Assembly: GCA_964422205.1 (NCBI GenBank)
Contig: CAYRAI010000044.1
Location: forward strand, 1 to 17,830
Origin: CAZNYN01 sp964422205
GTDB lineage: Bacteria; Synergistota; Synergistia; Synergistales; Synergistaceae
Direction of reading: 5' to 3'
Length of the DNA stretch: 17,830 bases
Position 1 is the first letter of the stretch; each line of letters begins with the position of its first letter. A program made the position numbers and the translations under genes. The notes beneath the pieces were generated by a model, which was not told the origin of the DNA, made no database searches, and saw nothing but the letters and a program-made list of their open reading frames with translations. This document shows, piece after piece, positions 1 to 8,026 of this stretch.

Positions 1-3
1 AAT

Positions 4-35
4 AAAACGGGTGCGAAAAAATCCGCACCCGTTTT
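4..35 (-). terminator. Intrinsic terminator downstream of the M20 hydrolase gene
   Basis: A perfect 12-bp stem (4-15 pairs with 24-35) closes an 8-nt loop. Read on the minus strand it is followed by a short T-rich tail. It starts 18 bp after the stop codon of the M20 gene, so it should end the pgsA / M20 transcript. The plus-strand side also ends in T residues, so it could act in both directions for a convergent gene outside the window. Confidence 0.85.
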
Positions 36-52
36 CACAATGCATATTAATG

Positions 53-1273
53 TTATTTGCCGCACATCATGAGAGCAAATATTTTTGACTCGTTGATTAT
101 GTGCTCTATCACGGCATATTCGTTGGGCATGTGAGCACAGTCAGCCTCCTGGCACCATACGACTGCCGGCACTCCGCTGCGGCGGAAGAATGCGGCGCAT
201 GTTCCGCCTCCGACTCCTCCGACTTTCGGCGTTACCGGAAGCACCTCTTTAACTGCATCGAGGAGTATCCCCACGATGGGGGCATCGGAAGGAGTTGGGG
301 CCGGAGCCTGTTCCTTCTGAGGGAATGTGTAAGAAATTTCAACCTTATATTTGTCGCTTATCTCTTTTATTACGGAATCCACAACACTCATAACTTCTTC
401 AAGTGGTATTGTCGGCAGGACTCTGCAGTCAAAGCAGAATACTTCGCGCCCCGGCACTGTGTTGACATTTGGCACATTGGCATTGCGGCGCGTCGGTTCA
501 AATGTGGAGCCTGCGGGAGAGAAGAGCTCGTCCGTCTCGGGGAACGCCTCGTGCAGAGCTTTATCCAGTACAACGGAAAACTCGTTGGCGGCACGGCAGG
601 CGTTATTGCCTAGGTCGGGGGTGCTTGCATGAACCTGCTCGCCTTTAACTTCAAATTCTATCCAGCAAATGCTTTTTTCCGCTACTTCTATGAAGTCGCC
701 TTTTTCGTTTCCTCCGTCGGGAACTATTACAAGGTCGTCATCTTTAAAGAGATTTTTGTCGATAAGATAGCTTATTCCGTGCTTGCTGCCAACTTCCTCA
801 TCAGCGACCATGCAGAGGCATACTTCATACTCGGGAACAATATTGTTCTTCTTAAGGGCAACTGCTGCATAAAGTGAGGATACGAGTTCCTGGCAGTTGT
901 CGTTGGAGCCTCTTCCGTATATTTTGCCGTCTTTAATCTCGGCTTTGAACGGGTCTGTGTTCCACAAAGAACGCTCGCCCTCCGGCACAACATCGGTATG
1001 GGATATTATCCAGAGCCGCTTTGATGTTCTGCCCGGCATTCTGACGATTATATTGGGACGGACTCCTCCAGCCGCTTTAGGGTCGGGGGAGTTATAAATC
1101 TCTGGTTCTCCGAACCCTAGCTCTCTGAGTTTGTCCGCGAGGTAGAGCCCCTTGCGGTACTCGCCTTCCCCTCCGTCGTTGGGGTTGATTGCGGGAATTG
1201 CGATTAGGGCTGAAAGAGTTTCAAGCATATCGGGCTCAAGAGCCTGGACCGTTTTGAAAAGCTGTTCTTTCAT
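53..1273 (-). CDS. M20-family metallohydrolase (ArgE/DapE/carboxypeptidase-like)
   Basis: Cytoplasmic zinc-dependent amidohydrolase of the M20 family, which cleaves N-acyl amino acids or dipeptides. The exact substrate cannot be read from sequence. With 406 residues it has normal family length. The metal-site motifs are present in order: SHTD (His92, Asp94), GRGSNDN with the bridging Asp125, DEEVGS with the catalytic Glu pair at about 159-160, VPDGGN with a metal Asp at about 186, and near the C-terminus AHMPNEY with the last metal His. The frame is open to an ATG at 1291, but a GGAGG at 1281-1285 lies inside that extension, 7 nt before the ATG at 1273, which begins MKEQLF. I therefore start there. 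The gene follows pgsA by 53 bp and ends at the terminator at 4-35. DapE-like succinyl-diaminopimelate desuccinylase is a possible but unproven role; a peptide or acyl-amino-acid scavenging role fits an amino-acid fermenter. Confidence 0.9.
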   Translation of the reverse strand: MKEQLFKTVQALEPDMLETLSALIAIPAINPNDGGEGEYRKGLYLADKLRELGFGEPEIYNSPDPKAAGGVRPNIIVRMPGRTSKRLWIISHTDVVPEGERSLWNTDPFKAEIKDGKIYGRGSNDNCQELVSSLYAAVALKKNNIVPEYEVCLCMVADEEVGSKHGISYLIDKNLFKDDDLVIVPDGGNEKGDFIEVAEKSICWIEFEVKGEQVHASTPDLGNNACRAANEFSVVLDKALHEAFPETDELFSPAGSTFEPTRRNANVPNVNTVPGREVFCFDCRVLPTIPLEEVMSVVDSVIKEISDKYKVEISYTFPQKEQAPAPTPSDAPIVGILLDAVKEVLPVTPKVGGVGGGTCAAFFRRSGVPAVVWCQEADCAHMPNEYAVIEHIINESKIFALMMCGK

Positions 1274-1280
1274 ATAAAAG

Positions 1281-1285
1281 CCTCC
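1281..1285 (-). promoter_or_regulatory. Ribosome binding site that fixes the M20 start
   Basis: GGAGG on the minus strand, 7 nt before the ATG at 1273. It lies between that ATG and the more upstream in-frame ATG at 1291, so it argues against the longer start. Confidence 0.8.
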
Positions 1286-1326
1286 GATCATACTTTAATA
1301 TTTTAAAAGCGGCTTGCGCCGCCGAT

Positions 1327-1869
1327 TTAATCCAATAGGTCTATGCACTTTATGAGATAGTCGCCGCCCGACCATATTGTAAGGAACATTGCCACCCACA
1401 TTACCTCTATGCCGCCGGAAACGTTGAAAAGAAGCAATATTATGCCTATTATCTGGCTTACCGTCTTAAGTTTGCCTCCCTTTGACGCTGCTATGACTAT
1501 GCCTTCGGACGCGGCAATCATACGAAGCCCTGTTACTATAAACTCTCTTGAGATTATAACCACAACCATCCACGCGGGAACTCTATGAATATCTACGAGA
1601 GCGACAAGAACGGCAACGACCATTATTTTGTCAGCAAGAGGATCTATAAATTTACCTAGGTTTGTGACAATGCCTCTTTTGCGTGCTATATATCCGTCCG
1701 CCGCATCCGTCAGAGATGCTATTATAAAGACAAAACCGGCCAGCATGTCCCCTACGTTGACACCTTCGATAAAACCAAACTGCCCTCTCTGCGTCAGAAA
1801 GACCATCACTATAGGAACCAGGAATACTCTTGATATGCTAAGCATGTTTGGCAAATTTAACGCGCTCAT
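1327..1869 (-). CDS. pgsA: CDP-diacylglycerol--glycerol-3-phosphate 3-phosphatidyltransferase
   Basis: Integral membrane enzyme that makes phosphatidylglycerophosphate from CDP-diacylglycerol and glycerol 3-phosphate, the committed step to phosphatidylglycerol and cardiolipin. The CDP-alcohol phosphotransferase signature D-x2-D-G-x2-A-R-x8-G-x3-D-x3-D is complete: Asp55, Asp58-Gly59, Ala62-Arg63, Gly72, Asp76 and Asp80 in this numbering. Hydrophobic segments before and after it fit the usual six-helix fold. The 180-residue length is normal for PgsA. Two ATGs lie close together (1875 and 1869). A GAGGAG at 1878-1883 is 8 nt from the second but only 2 nt from the first, so I use 1869. The 128-bp gap to mutS2 upstream and an A/T-rich stretch there suggest it has its own promoter, followed by the M20 gene. 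Confidence 0.93.
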   Translation of the reverse strand: MSALNLPNMLSISRVFLVPIVMVFLTQRGQFGFIEGVNVGDMLAGFVFIIASLTDAADGYIARKRGIVTNLGKFIDPLADKIMVVAVLVALVDIHRVPAWMVVVIISREFIVTGLRMIAASEGIVIAASKGGKLKTVSQIIGIILLLFNVSGGIEVMWVAMFLTIWSGGDYLIKCIDLLD

Positions 1870-1920
1870 ACTCATTTCTCCTCAGCTGAATGCAAAGTAG
1901 TCTGTTTAAAACTTAGTCAT

Positions 1921-1926
1921 ATTATA
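1921..1926 (-). promoter_or_regulatory. Possible -10 element for pgsA
   Basis: TATAAT on the minus strand inside an A/T-rich mutS2-pgsA gap, about 50 nt before the pgsA start. No good -35 hexamer stands 16-18 nt upstream, so this is only a candidate. Confidence 0.3.
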
Positions 1927-1974
1927 ACAATAGCATCTATTTTTATAGCGTATAATGTGCTGTTTGCTTAAAAT

Positions 1975-1994
1975 AAAACCCGACTTTGAGTTTT
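1975..1994 (-). terminator. Weak terminator-like hairpin after mutS2
   Basis: Seven-base stem (1988-1994 with 1975-1981) and 6-nt loop, just past the mutS2 stop. Read on the minus strand it is followed by a T-rich run. One pair is G-U in the minus-strand RNA and would be an A-C mismatch in the plus-strand RNA, so it is oriented to end the mutS2 transcript. The stem is short and termination may be partial. Confidence 0.45.
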
Positions 1995-1997
1995 TAC

Positions 1998-4355
1998 CTA
2001 TTTCCTAAACCTGACTATCGTCACTCCGTAGCCGCCCTCCCCCGGGCCTCCTAAGTTGTGCTCGACAATATAGGGGGTTCTTTTGCAAAGTTCCTGTACC
2101 TCTTTGCGCAATATTCCCTGTCCTCTGCCGTGTATTACTGTTACAGAATCATATCCCGCACGGTACGCCTGGTCAAGATACTGTTCCACCATGGGAAGAG
2201 CCTCGTCTATCGTCATGCCGCGAACCATTATTGATGCAGGAACTCCGACAGGGCGCGCTACTTTTATCTGAATCGAAGGCGGCTGCTGCGGAAGCTCTTT
2301 CTGTGTAACAATTGTCAGTTTAGAAATAGGCACTTCAACCTCGGCAATGCCTGCCTGAACGCGGACTTTTTTGCCCATTACCTCTGTTACCACCGCTGTG
2401 CCTTTTGTACCTATAATGCGGACCGTATCCCCCGCTTTTAGCTTTCCGTCCGTTGCTGCTACGGACTGCATAGCTATCTTTTTGTCTTCTCTCTTAACCG
2501 CAGACTCTTCTATTTTCTGGAAGTGGCTTCTTTTCTTTTCAAGCTCTCTGCGCGCGGAGGATTCCGCTTCTGCCGCTTCCATATTTTTTATTAAGGCTCT
2601 TGCGGAATCTTCGGCATTTCTGACAATGCTCACAGCCTTTTTGTCGGCGCTCGCTATAAGAGAGTCGCGTTTTTCTTCTATAGACTTTATTTTATTTTCA
2701 TAATCATTTTTTAAAGAATCAAGTTTTTTCTTGGATATTTCTATCTCACGAAACTCCCTTTCGAGAGCTCCGCGCTTTTCGTGAAGCTCGCCTATGAGGT
2801 CTTCCATTGATATTTCACTGCCAGTTATGGCCTCTTCGGCACGTGCTATTATCTCGCGCGGCATGCCAAGTTTGCCAGCTATCAGCAGAGCGTTGCTTCG
2901 CCCCGGAATCCCTATGAGTATCCTGTATGTGGGCGAAAGTGTGGCTGTATTAAATTCAACGCTTGCCGTCTCTATGTTTTCTGTTATTAAGGCGAATCTT
3001 TTTATCGGATTGTGGTGCGTTGTGGCAAGGACGAGAGCTCCTTTTGTCTTAAGCCAGTCCAGCAGAGCTATACCCAAAGCGGCTCCCTCTTCCGGGTCTG
3101 TTCCGGCTCCGAGTTCGTCAAGCATGACGACGGAGCGATCCGTGACCTTTTGAAGTATATCCGTTATGTGGTTTACATGAGCACTGAAGGTAGACAAGCT
3201 CTGTTCGATGCTCTGTTCGTCTCCGATATCCGCAAATATCTCTCCGATATCTCCCACGCAGGAATCCTCTGCCGCCGGTATTGGAAATCCCATCCACGCA
3301 AGTATTGTGCAGACTCCAGCAGTTTTAAGCGCTACGGTCTTTCCTCCCGTATTAGGCCCTGTTACGACAAGTATTCTGAACTTTTCGCCGCAGCTTATAT
3401 CAATGGGGACTGCTCTGCCGAAAAGAAGCGGGTGCTTCGCATTTTTGAATGAGAACATTTTCTTGGCAGAGAGCTTTGGAAGCTTCCACCTCTCTGTTCT
3501 TGTCTTTTCGGAAAGAGCGTAAAAAAGGTCAAGTTTTCCCAGCACGTCCTCTGCATCAAGCACACCCTTGCTCCTCTTCAGGAGCTTCGCTGTGAGCTCT
3601 CTCAGTATCTTCTGCTCCTCGTGCAGTTCGGCGCTTCTGCAGGAAGTAAAGGTATTGTTCAGCATTATAAGAGAGTGGGGCTCCATATATACTGAGTTGC
3701 CCGAGCCCGATCTGTCAACCGCTATTCCTGGAAATGTGCTTATAGCGTCCTGTCTGACGAGGAAGGCGTGGCGCCCGTTGCGCAGAGCCAGCACCCTTTC
3801 CTGAAGCATTGAGGCAATACCGGGGCTGTTTAGTATGGCGTGAGCCTTGCGCCTTATTGTCTCTCTGACGGTTCTTATCTCTGCGCGAACTTCTCTGAGC
3901 TTATCCGAAGCGCAGTCGTAGATGCGCCCGTCGTCGTCAATGACTTCAAGCGCGGTTATTTCTTCGGCAAAATCTCTTATGTCTTTTATTATGAATGAAA
4001 ATGCGGGGTATGTTTCACGTTCCGAGACAAGGCGTTCTTTAATTTTCATAGCGAGAGAGAGAAGAACTCTGACTTTAAGAAGTTCTTCTCCTGTCATTAT
4101 GCCTGTTTCGTCGGCTTCGGCAAGAAAGGGTGATACCGGAGCAATGCCGCTCTGCCAGGGAAGTTCGCCCTTTTTTTCCCGATAAGCCTCGACAGAACTG
4201 TAAAGTTCATGCCTCTTTTTGAGCTCCGCCATATCTGAGGCGGGCTCTGTTTCACGCGCGGCCATAACGCCCAGCTCGCTCCTGCAAAGCTTCGATATCA
4301 GAGACAGGGTTTTGGCTATCTCAAGGCTTTGGTAAGCCCCTTGTTCTACAAACAT
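1998..4355 (-). CDS. mutS2: MutS2 ATPase with C-terminal Smr domain
   Basis: MutS2 is a DNA- and ribosome-associated ATPase. In characterised bacteria it suppresses recombination or splits collided ribosomes. The protein has 785 residues, the usual length. Residues 1-320 hold the core and clamp region. The ABC-type ATPase follows: Walker A GPNTGGKT (333-340), signature-like SIEQSLSTFSAH (382-393), Walker B VVMLDE (409-414), then a TTHH switch. About 515-650 is a charged coiled coil, about 655-705 a KOW-like linker (LKAGDTVRIIG), and about 708-785 an Smr domain with the HGRGQG motif. The usual LDLRG at the start of Smr reads IMVRG here, so its Asp is replaced by Met. The ATG at 4355 has AGGAG 9 nt upstream. 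It is last in the infC-to-mutS2 series, 44 bp after cvpA. ZapA-CvpA-MutS2 order is also known in Bacillus. Confidence 0.95.
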   Translation of the reverse strand: MFVEQGAYQSLEIAKTLSLISKLCRSELGVMAARETEPASDMAELKKRHELYSSVEAYREKKGELPWQSGIAPVSPFLAEADETGIMTGEELLKVRVLLSLAMKIKERLVSERETYPAFSFIIKDIRDFAEEITALEVIDDDGRIYDCASDKLREVRAEIRTVRETIRRKAHAILNSPGIASMLQERVLALRNGRHAFLVRQDAISTFPGIAVDRSGSGNSVYMEPHSLIMLNNTFTSCRSAELHEEQKILRELTAKLLKRSKGVLDAEDVLGKLDLFYALSEKTRTERWKLPKLSAKKMFSFKNAKHPLLFGRAVPIDISCGEKFRILVVTGPNTGGKTVALKTAGVCTILAWMGFPIPAAEDSCVGDIGEIFADIGDEQSIEQSLSTFSAHVNHITDILQKVTDRSVVMLDELGAGTDPEEGAALGIALLDWLKTKGALVLATTHHNPIKRFALITENIETASVEFNTATLSPTYRILIGIPGRSNALLIAGKLGMPREIIARAEEAITGSEISMEDLIGELHEKRGALEREFREIEISKKKLDSLKNDYENKIKSIEEKRDSLIASADKKAVSIVRNAEDSARALIKNMEAAEAESSARRELEKKRSHFQKIEESAVKREDKKIAMQSVAATDGKLKAGDTVRIIGTKGTAVVTEVMGKKVRVQAGIAEVEVPISKLTIVTQKELPQQPPSIQIKVARPVGVPASIMVRGMTIDEALPMVEQYLDQAYRAGYDSVTVIHGRGQGILRKEVQELCKRTPYIVEHNLGGPGEGGYGVTIVRFRK

Positions 4356-4399
4356 TCTATTTTGCTCCTATATAATTTCTATTCCGCTGCGGCAGGCTG

Positions 4400-4981
4400 T
4401 TATAACGATTTAGGCCCGCTGTCACCCCTTCTGTAAGGGCGCAGTATCTGCTCCAATGTGCCGCTGGGAAATTCCGTGGCATCGGGCAGTATGTCAAAAT
4501 CAATAAGAATCTGACGGGCCGCGGGCCAATTTCTTCCCGCATAGCGAAGAGCGTCACTGTCTGTCATCCATGTCGGGTTTACGACAGGAGCCAGAAGGAT
4601 TCCCCCTACCAAGACAACATAGACAAGTATCACCGTCTTGAGCAGTCCGGAAAAAATGCCGAGCAGCTTATCTACGAAGCCAAGGTGCACGGCTGAGATG
4701 ACACCCTTTAAAGCGCATCTGATCATGGCGGTCAGAAGTGTTATTGCAAGCCAGACAACTATTACAGCCAATACCTTTGACGCATAAGGGCTTACTCCCA
4801 GAAAGGATACCAAAACAGCCCCTACAGCAGAGGAGAATTTGAAGGAGAAGTACATGCTGCATATAAAGCCGGCAAGGGTCAGTATCTCCGCAACAAATCC
4901 TCGGAAACATCCTCGGATGACAAAATAGCATCCGAGGATTAGAAAAAACAAATCAAGCGCATGCCAGCCCGAAAGATTCAC
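4400..4981 (-). CDS. cvpA: CvpA-family membrane protein
   Basis: A 193-residue inner-membrane protein of the CvpA family (colicin V production accessory protein), whose biochemical role is unsettled. Four hydrophobic segments are visible at about 8-24, 30-60, 68-90 and 113-133. The family region GFVDKLLGIFSGLLKT lies at about 101-116. The tail after 135 is polar. The start is a GTG whose bases overlap the zapA stop (GTGA, 4-bp overlap). There is no strong Shine-Dalgarno sequence, so translation is probably coupled to zapA. The 44-bp gap to mutS2 keeps it in the same operon. ZapA-CvpA pairs of this kind are common in Gram-positive bacteria and support the assignment. Confidence 0.85.
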   Translation of the reverse strand: MNLSGWHALDLFFLILGCYFVIRGCFRGFVAEILTLAGFICSMYFSFKFSSAVGAVLVSFLGVSPYASKVLAVIVVWLAITLLTAMIRCALKGVISAVHLGFVDKLLGIFSGLLKTVILVYVVLVGGILLAPVVNPTWMTDSDALRYAGRNWPAARQILIDFDILPDATEFPSGTLEQILRPYRRGDSGPKSL

Positions 4982-5253
4982 TGCTTATGCTCTTCTTCCG
5001 AAAACCGGCTGACCATAGCGTCGGTCTTCCTGTGAAGTTCCTCAAGACGGAAAGAGAGGGACATAAGGGCAAGAAACAGGCGTTCATCCTGACACAGCGA
5101 GGATGGGTACTGGCTCACTGCTGCCTGCACATTTTTGACAACAGAGATAAAGCGCTCCTCGTCAAGCTGAGTGGTGAGCGTGTATCTCTGTCTTCCCACA
5201 AAGAATGAGTATTTGCCCTCACCCCAATTTTTTATTTCAGGCAGTACGTCCAT
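4978..5253 (-). CDS. zapA: Cell division protein ZapA-like
   Basis: ZapA binds and bundles FtsZ at the Z-ring. This 91-residue protein fits the small ZapA fold. An N-terminal beta segment with YSFFVGRQRYTL (about 15-26) is followed by an acidic helix (DEERFISVVKNVQAAVSQY) and a C-terminal helix (FLALMSLSFRLEELHRK) ending in a charged coiled coil. The identification rests on length, pattern and position between pheT and cvpA/mutS2, as in Bacillus; sequence identity to reference ZapA looks low. The ATG at 5253 has GAGGG 8 nt upstream. The stop overlaps the GTG of cvpA. Confidence 0.7.
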   Translation of the reverse strand: MDVLPEIKNWGEGKYSFFVGRQRYTLTTQLDEERFISVVKNVQAAVSQYPSSLCQDERLFLALMSLSFRLEELHRKTDAMVSRFSEEEHKQ

Positions 5254-5275
5254 TTAATGCGCCCTCTGCCGGACT

Positions 5276-5563
5276 CTAGCCGATAGAGAGGCTATCTTCT
5301 TTCTTTTCATCAGGAGTTATCGAAGAAAGACGGCCAAGTAGTCCCTTCAATCTGCTCTCTATCTCTTTTTTCTCATTGTCTGTCTCAAGAGATTTCTTCT
5401 GAGCATCTTCCTGAAGCTGCAAAATCTCCAAGTCTCTGTCGTCGATTATACCCCTCAGCTCCGCCGCTTCTCTTTTCAGCTGTTCCTTCTCTGCGGCAAG
5501 AGCAGAGATTAGGGATTCAAGTTTATCAAGAGCCGAGTCAAACTGTTGAAACTGCTGGTTCAT
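5276..5563 (-). CDS. Small coiled-coil protein, ZapB-like in appearance
   Basis: I do not recognise a named family. The 95-residue protein is almost wholly alpha-helical and charged. Leucine/isoleucine heptads run from about residue 8 to 80 (for example LDKLESLISALAAEKEQLKR), with no cysteine, no signal peptide and no membrane segment. The C-terminus is a short Ser/Asp/Lys tail. It lies 21 bp after pheT and 22 bp before zapA, and has a strong GGAGG 7 nt before its ATG. Length, fold and neighbourhood resemble the division factor ZapB, so a role as a ZapA or FtsZ partner is a reasonable guess. Other short coiled-coil proteins would look the same. Confidence 0.75.
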   Translation of the reverse strand: MNQQFQQFDSALDKLESLISALAAEKEQLKREAAELRGIIDDRDLEILQLQEDAQKKSLETDNEKKEIESRLKGLLGRLSSITPDEKKEDSLSIG

Positions 5564-5584
5564 AATAACACCTCCGTATCGGTA

Positions 5585-8014
5585 TCAGTTGGCGCCTCTT
5601 ACATCTCCGCCAAACTTTTTGCCTATTTTCTTGACCATCTGTTTCGTTGCCGTCTCTATCTTATCAGATGTGAGGGTTCCTGTGTCGGAGCCTATCCATG
5701 TTCTGAATGAAACTGATTTTTTGCCTGCCCCAACCTGTTCGCCTCTGTACTCGTCAAGGAATTGAACTTTTTTGACAAGCTCAACCTTTAATGCTATTGC
5801 CTCTATCTCAGCCCAGCTGACACTCTCGTCAAAGACAATAGAAAGGTCAAAATCAACCAGAGGATATGCGGGAAGATGTATGAATGTATTCTGCCTTGAC
5901 GCAAGAGGAACAAGTTTTTCTACGTCAAGTTCAAAGATAACAGCTACACCGCGCTTGATTCCTGCGTCTCTGGCAGATTTTAACGATAAAAGTCCCAAGT
6001 CGCCTATGACTTCGCCGCCCATAAGGATATTGAGCCAGAGTTTTTCTTCCGCCCATACCGGTCTTTTGACCTGAGCAAATGAGAGCGGCTCCGACTGAAT
6101 GCCTCTGTGCATGTACTCGACAACGCCCTTTGCCTCGCGGAAGAGATGCCTTGCGTCGCTCCCGGCAAAAGCCGCTCCGAGGTGGCGCGCCATTTCGGGC
6201 AAGAGTTCCGCGGAAGAGTTTATAGCATGATAGTTTCTGTCAAAGAATACCTGTGTAAGTTCAAAGACACGAAATTCGTCATAGTATCTTAAATTTGTGA
6301 AAAGGGCCTTTAAAAGTCCGGGAACCAAAGAAGAACGCAGGTGACTCTCGTCAGGGGCCGGAGGAGTGCTGAGAGTGAGCATTTCCGCCGCGTCACATCC
6401 TGCAGCTGATATATATTCGTCTTCCGTCCAGGGATATGTAAATATTTCCTGCATTCCGCAGCGGAAAGCAAGATATTCTCTCAGATCACGCTCCATATCT
6501 GGCGTGCGCTGATTTATCGCCTTTTCGAGAACAACCGTGGGAGCGGTAAATTCAAAATTCTCATATCCCATCAGCCTTGCGACTTCTTCGAGAATGTCGT
6601 CCGGCAGCGATATATCTCCTGTCGAACGCCATGACGGAGCCTCAGCAGAGATATTATCTCCGTCTATATCCACTTTAAAGCCAAGAAGTCCCAGAGTTTC
6701 TTTAACCTTTTCCCCTGTAAGCTCTCTTCCAAGACGCTTGCGCAGGAAGGAAAGAGATACATCGACTTTAGCCGACTCAAGAGGCACGGGATAATTGTCT
6801 GTATAAGCGGTAACTTCTGACTCCGGGAAATATTTCTTAAACATCGAGAGAGCGACCGATATCGCTTCGTCGACGCGCTGAGGGTCAATGCCCTTCTCAT
6901 AGCGGGAAGACGCTTCGGTTCTTATATCAAAGCGCTGAGCGGTACGTCTGATTCCAAGAGGAGCAAAGTTTGCAACTTCAAGAATTATCTCGGTTGTCTC
7001 GGGAAGCACGGAATCGAGCTTTCCGCCCATAACTCCAGCCAGAGCCACAGGGTTGTTGTCATCGGCAATGACAAGATCCTCCGAAGTGAGGTCAAGCACT
7101 TCTCCGTCGAGCAGTTCAAGCCTCTCTCCCGCCTCAGCAGTTCTGACATGTATGCCTCCGTTTATGTGACTTCTGTCAAATCCGTGAGTAGGCTGTCCTG
7201 TTGCCAGCATGACATAGTTTGTTATGTCCACTGGCAGATTGATGGGCCTTACTCCGACACGCCAAAGAAGGCTCTTCATCTCAAAAGGAGAGGGGACACA
7301 GCCAACATTGTTAATTATCAGGCCGGCATATCTTGCGCAGCGGGCTTTGTCCTCAACCGAAACGGCAAGGCCTCCCTCAGCATGTGAAAGATCCGCCTTT
7401 TCAATCGTCTTTAGAGCCGTGCCGTATATTGCGGCGAGTTCCCTTGCCATACCGTAGTGTCCCCAAAGGTCGGGGCGGTTTGTCATGGATTTGTTGTCTA
7501 TTTCAAGTATCACGTCGTCAAGGCCTAGAGCCTTGGCAAGAGGTGTACCCGGGAGAGTATTAAAATCTGTTAAATCCATTATCTCCGCGTGTACCGCGGG
7601 GAAAAGCTCGTCCAGACCAATTTCTCCTGAAGCACATATCATTCCGTAGCTCATTACGCCGCGCAGCTTTGCAGGCTTTATCTCGACAGGCTCGCCCTCT
7701 CCGTGCCAGCGCACCCATGCGCCTGGCTTGGCGACAACCACAAGCTGTCCCGCCTCAAGGTTTATTCCGCCGCATACGATTGTACTTGGAGCAGCATCAC
7801 CGGTATCTACAGTACAGATGCGCAGCTTGTCGGCATCTGGATGAGGCTCTACGGTCAGAATGCGTCCTACCACAAGCCCCATAAGAGAGTCTGCGAGATT
7901 AACCGCGTCCTCTACCTCGACTGTGCACATCGTCAGGTCGTATGAAAGTTTTTCCATTGTAAGACCTTCGGGAAGGTCGACATATTTTTTTATCCAATTA
8001 AGTGAAAGTTTCAT
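5585..8014 (-). CDS. pheT: Phenylalanine--tRNA ligase beta subunit
   Basis: Beta chain of the alpha2-beta2 PheRS, which contributes tRNA binding and editing of mischarged Tyr-tRNA(Phe). The 809-residue length matches the bacterial long form. Domains in order: EMAP/OB tRNA-binding domain at about 40-150 (HPDADKLRICTVD, IVCGGIN, KLRGVMSYGMICA), B3/B4 editing domain at about 210-370 (contains RPINLPVDITNYVM and TGQPTHGFD), B5 domain at about 400-480, catalytic-like core, and C-terminal FDX-ACB anticodon-binding domain from about 714 (YPLVDFDLS to the SFRTWIGSDTGTLT region). The ATG at 8014 has AGGAG 9 nt upstream. It follows pheS by only 12 bp, so the two subunits are co-expressed. I see no break or truncation. 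Confidence 0.97.
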   Translation of the reverse strand: MKLSLNWIKKYVDLPEGLTMEKLSYDLTMCTVEVEDAVNLADSLMGLVVGRILTVEPHPDADKLRICTVDTGDAAPSTIVCGGINLEAGQLVVVAKPGAWVRWHGEGEPVEIKPAKLRGVMSYGMICASGEIGLDELFPAVHAEIMDLTDFNTLPGTPLAKALGLDDVILEIDNKSMTNRPDLWGHYGMARELAAIYGTALKTIEKADLSHAEGGLAVSVEDKARCARYAGLIINNVGCVPSPFEMKSLLWRVGVRPINLPVDITNYVMLATGQPTHGFDRSHINGGIHVRTAEAGERLELLDGEVLDLTSEDLVIADDNNPVALAGVMGGKLDSVLPETTEIILEVANFAPLGIRRTAQRFDIRTEASSRYEKGIDPQRVDEAISVALSMFKKYFPESEVTAYTDNYPVPLESAKVDVSLSFLRKRLGRELTGEKVKETLGLLGFKVDIDGDNISAEAPSWRSTGDISLPDDILEEVARLMGYENFEFTAPTVVLEKAINQRTPDMERDLREYLAFRCGMQEIFTYPWTEDEYISAAGCDAAEMLTLSTPPAPDESHLRSSLVPGLLKALFTNLRYYDEFRVFELTQVFFDRNYHAINSSAELLPEMARHLGAAFAGSDARHLFREAKGVVEYMHRGIQSEPLSFAQVKRPVWAEEKLWLNILMGGEVIGDLGLLSLKSARDAGIKRGVAVIFELDVEKLVPLASRQNTFIHLPAYPLVDFDLSIVFDESVSWAEIEAIALKVELVKKVQFLDEYRGEQVGAGKKSVSFRTWIGSDTGTLTSDKIETATKQMVKKIGKKFGGDVRGAN

Positions 8015-8026
8015 CGTATCTATCTC

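Noticed and set aside
101..613. Plus-strand open frame of 170 codons over the M20 gene
   Set aside because: It lies opposite a gene with a clear catalytic motif set, has no family features and is explained as a shadow frame.
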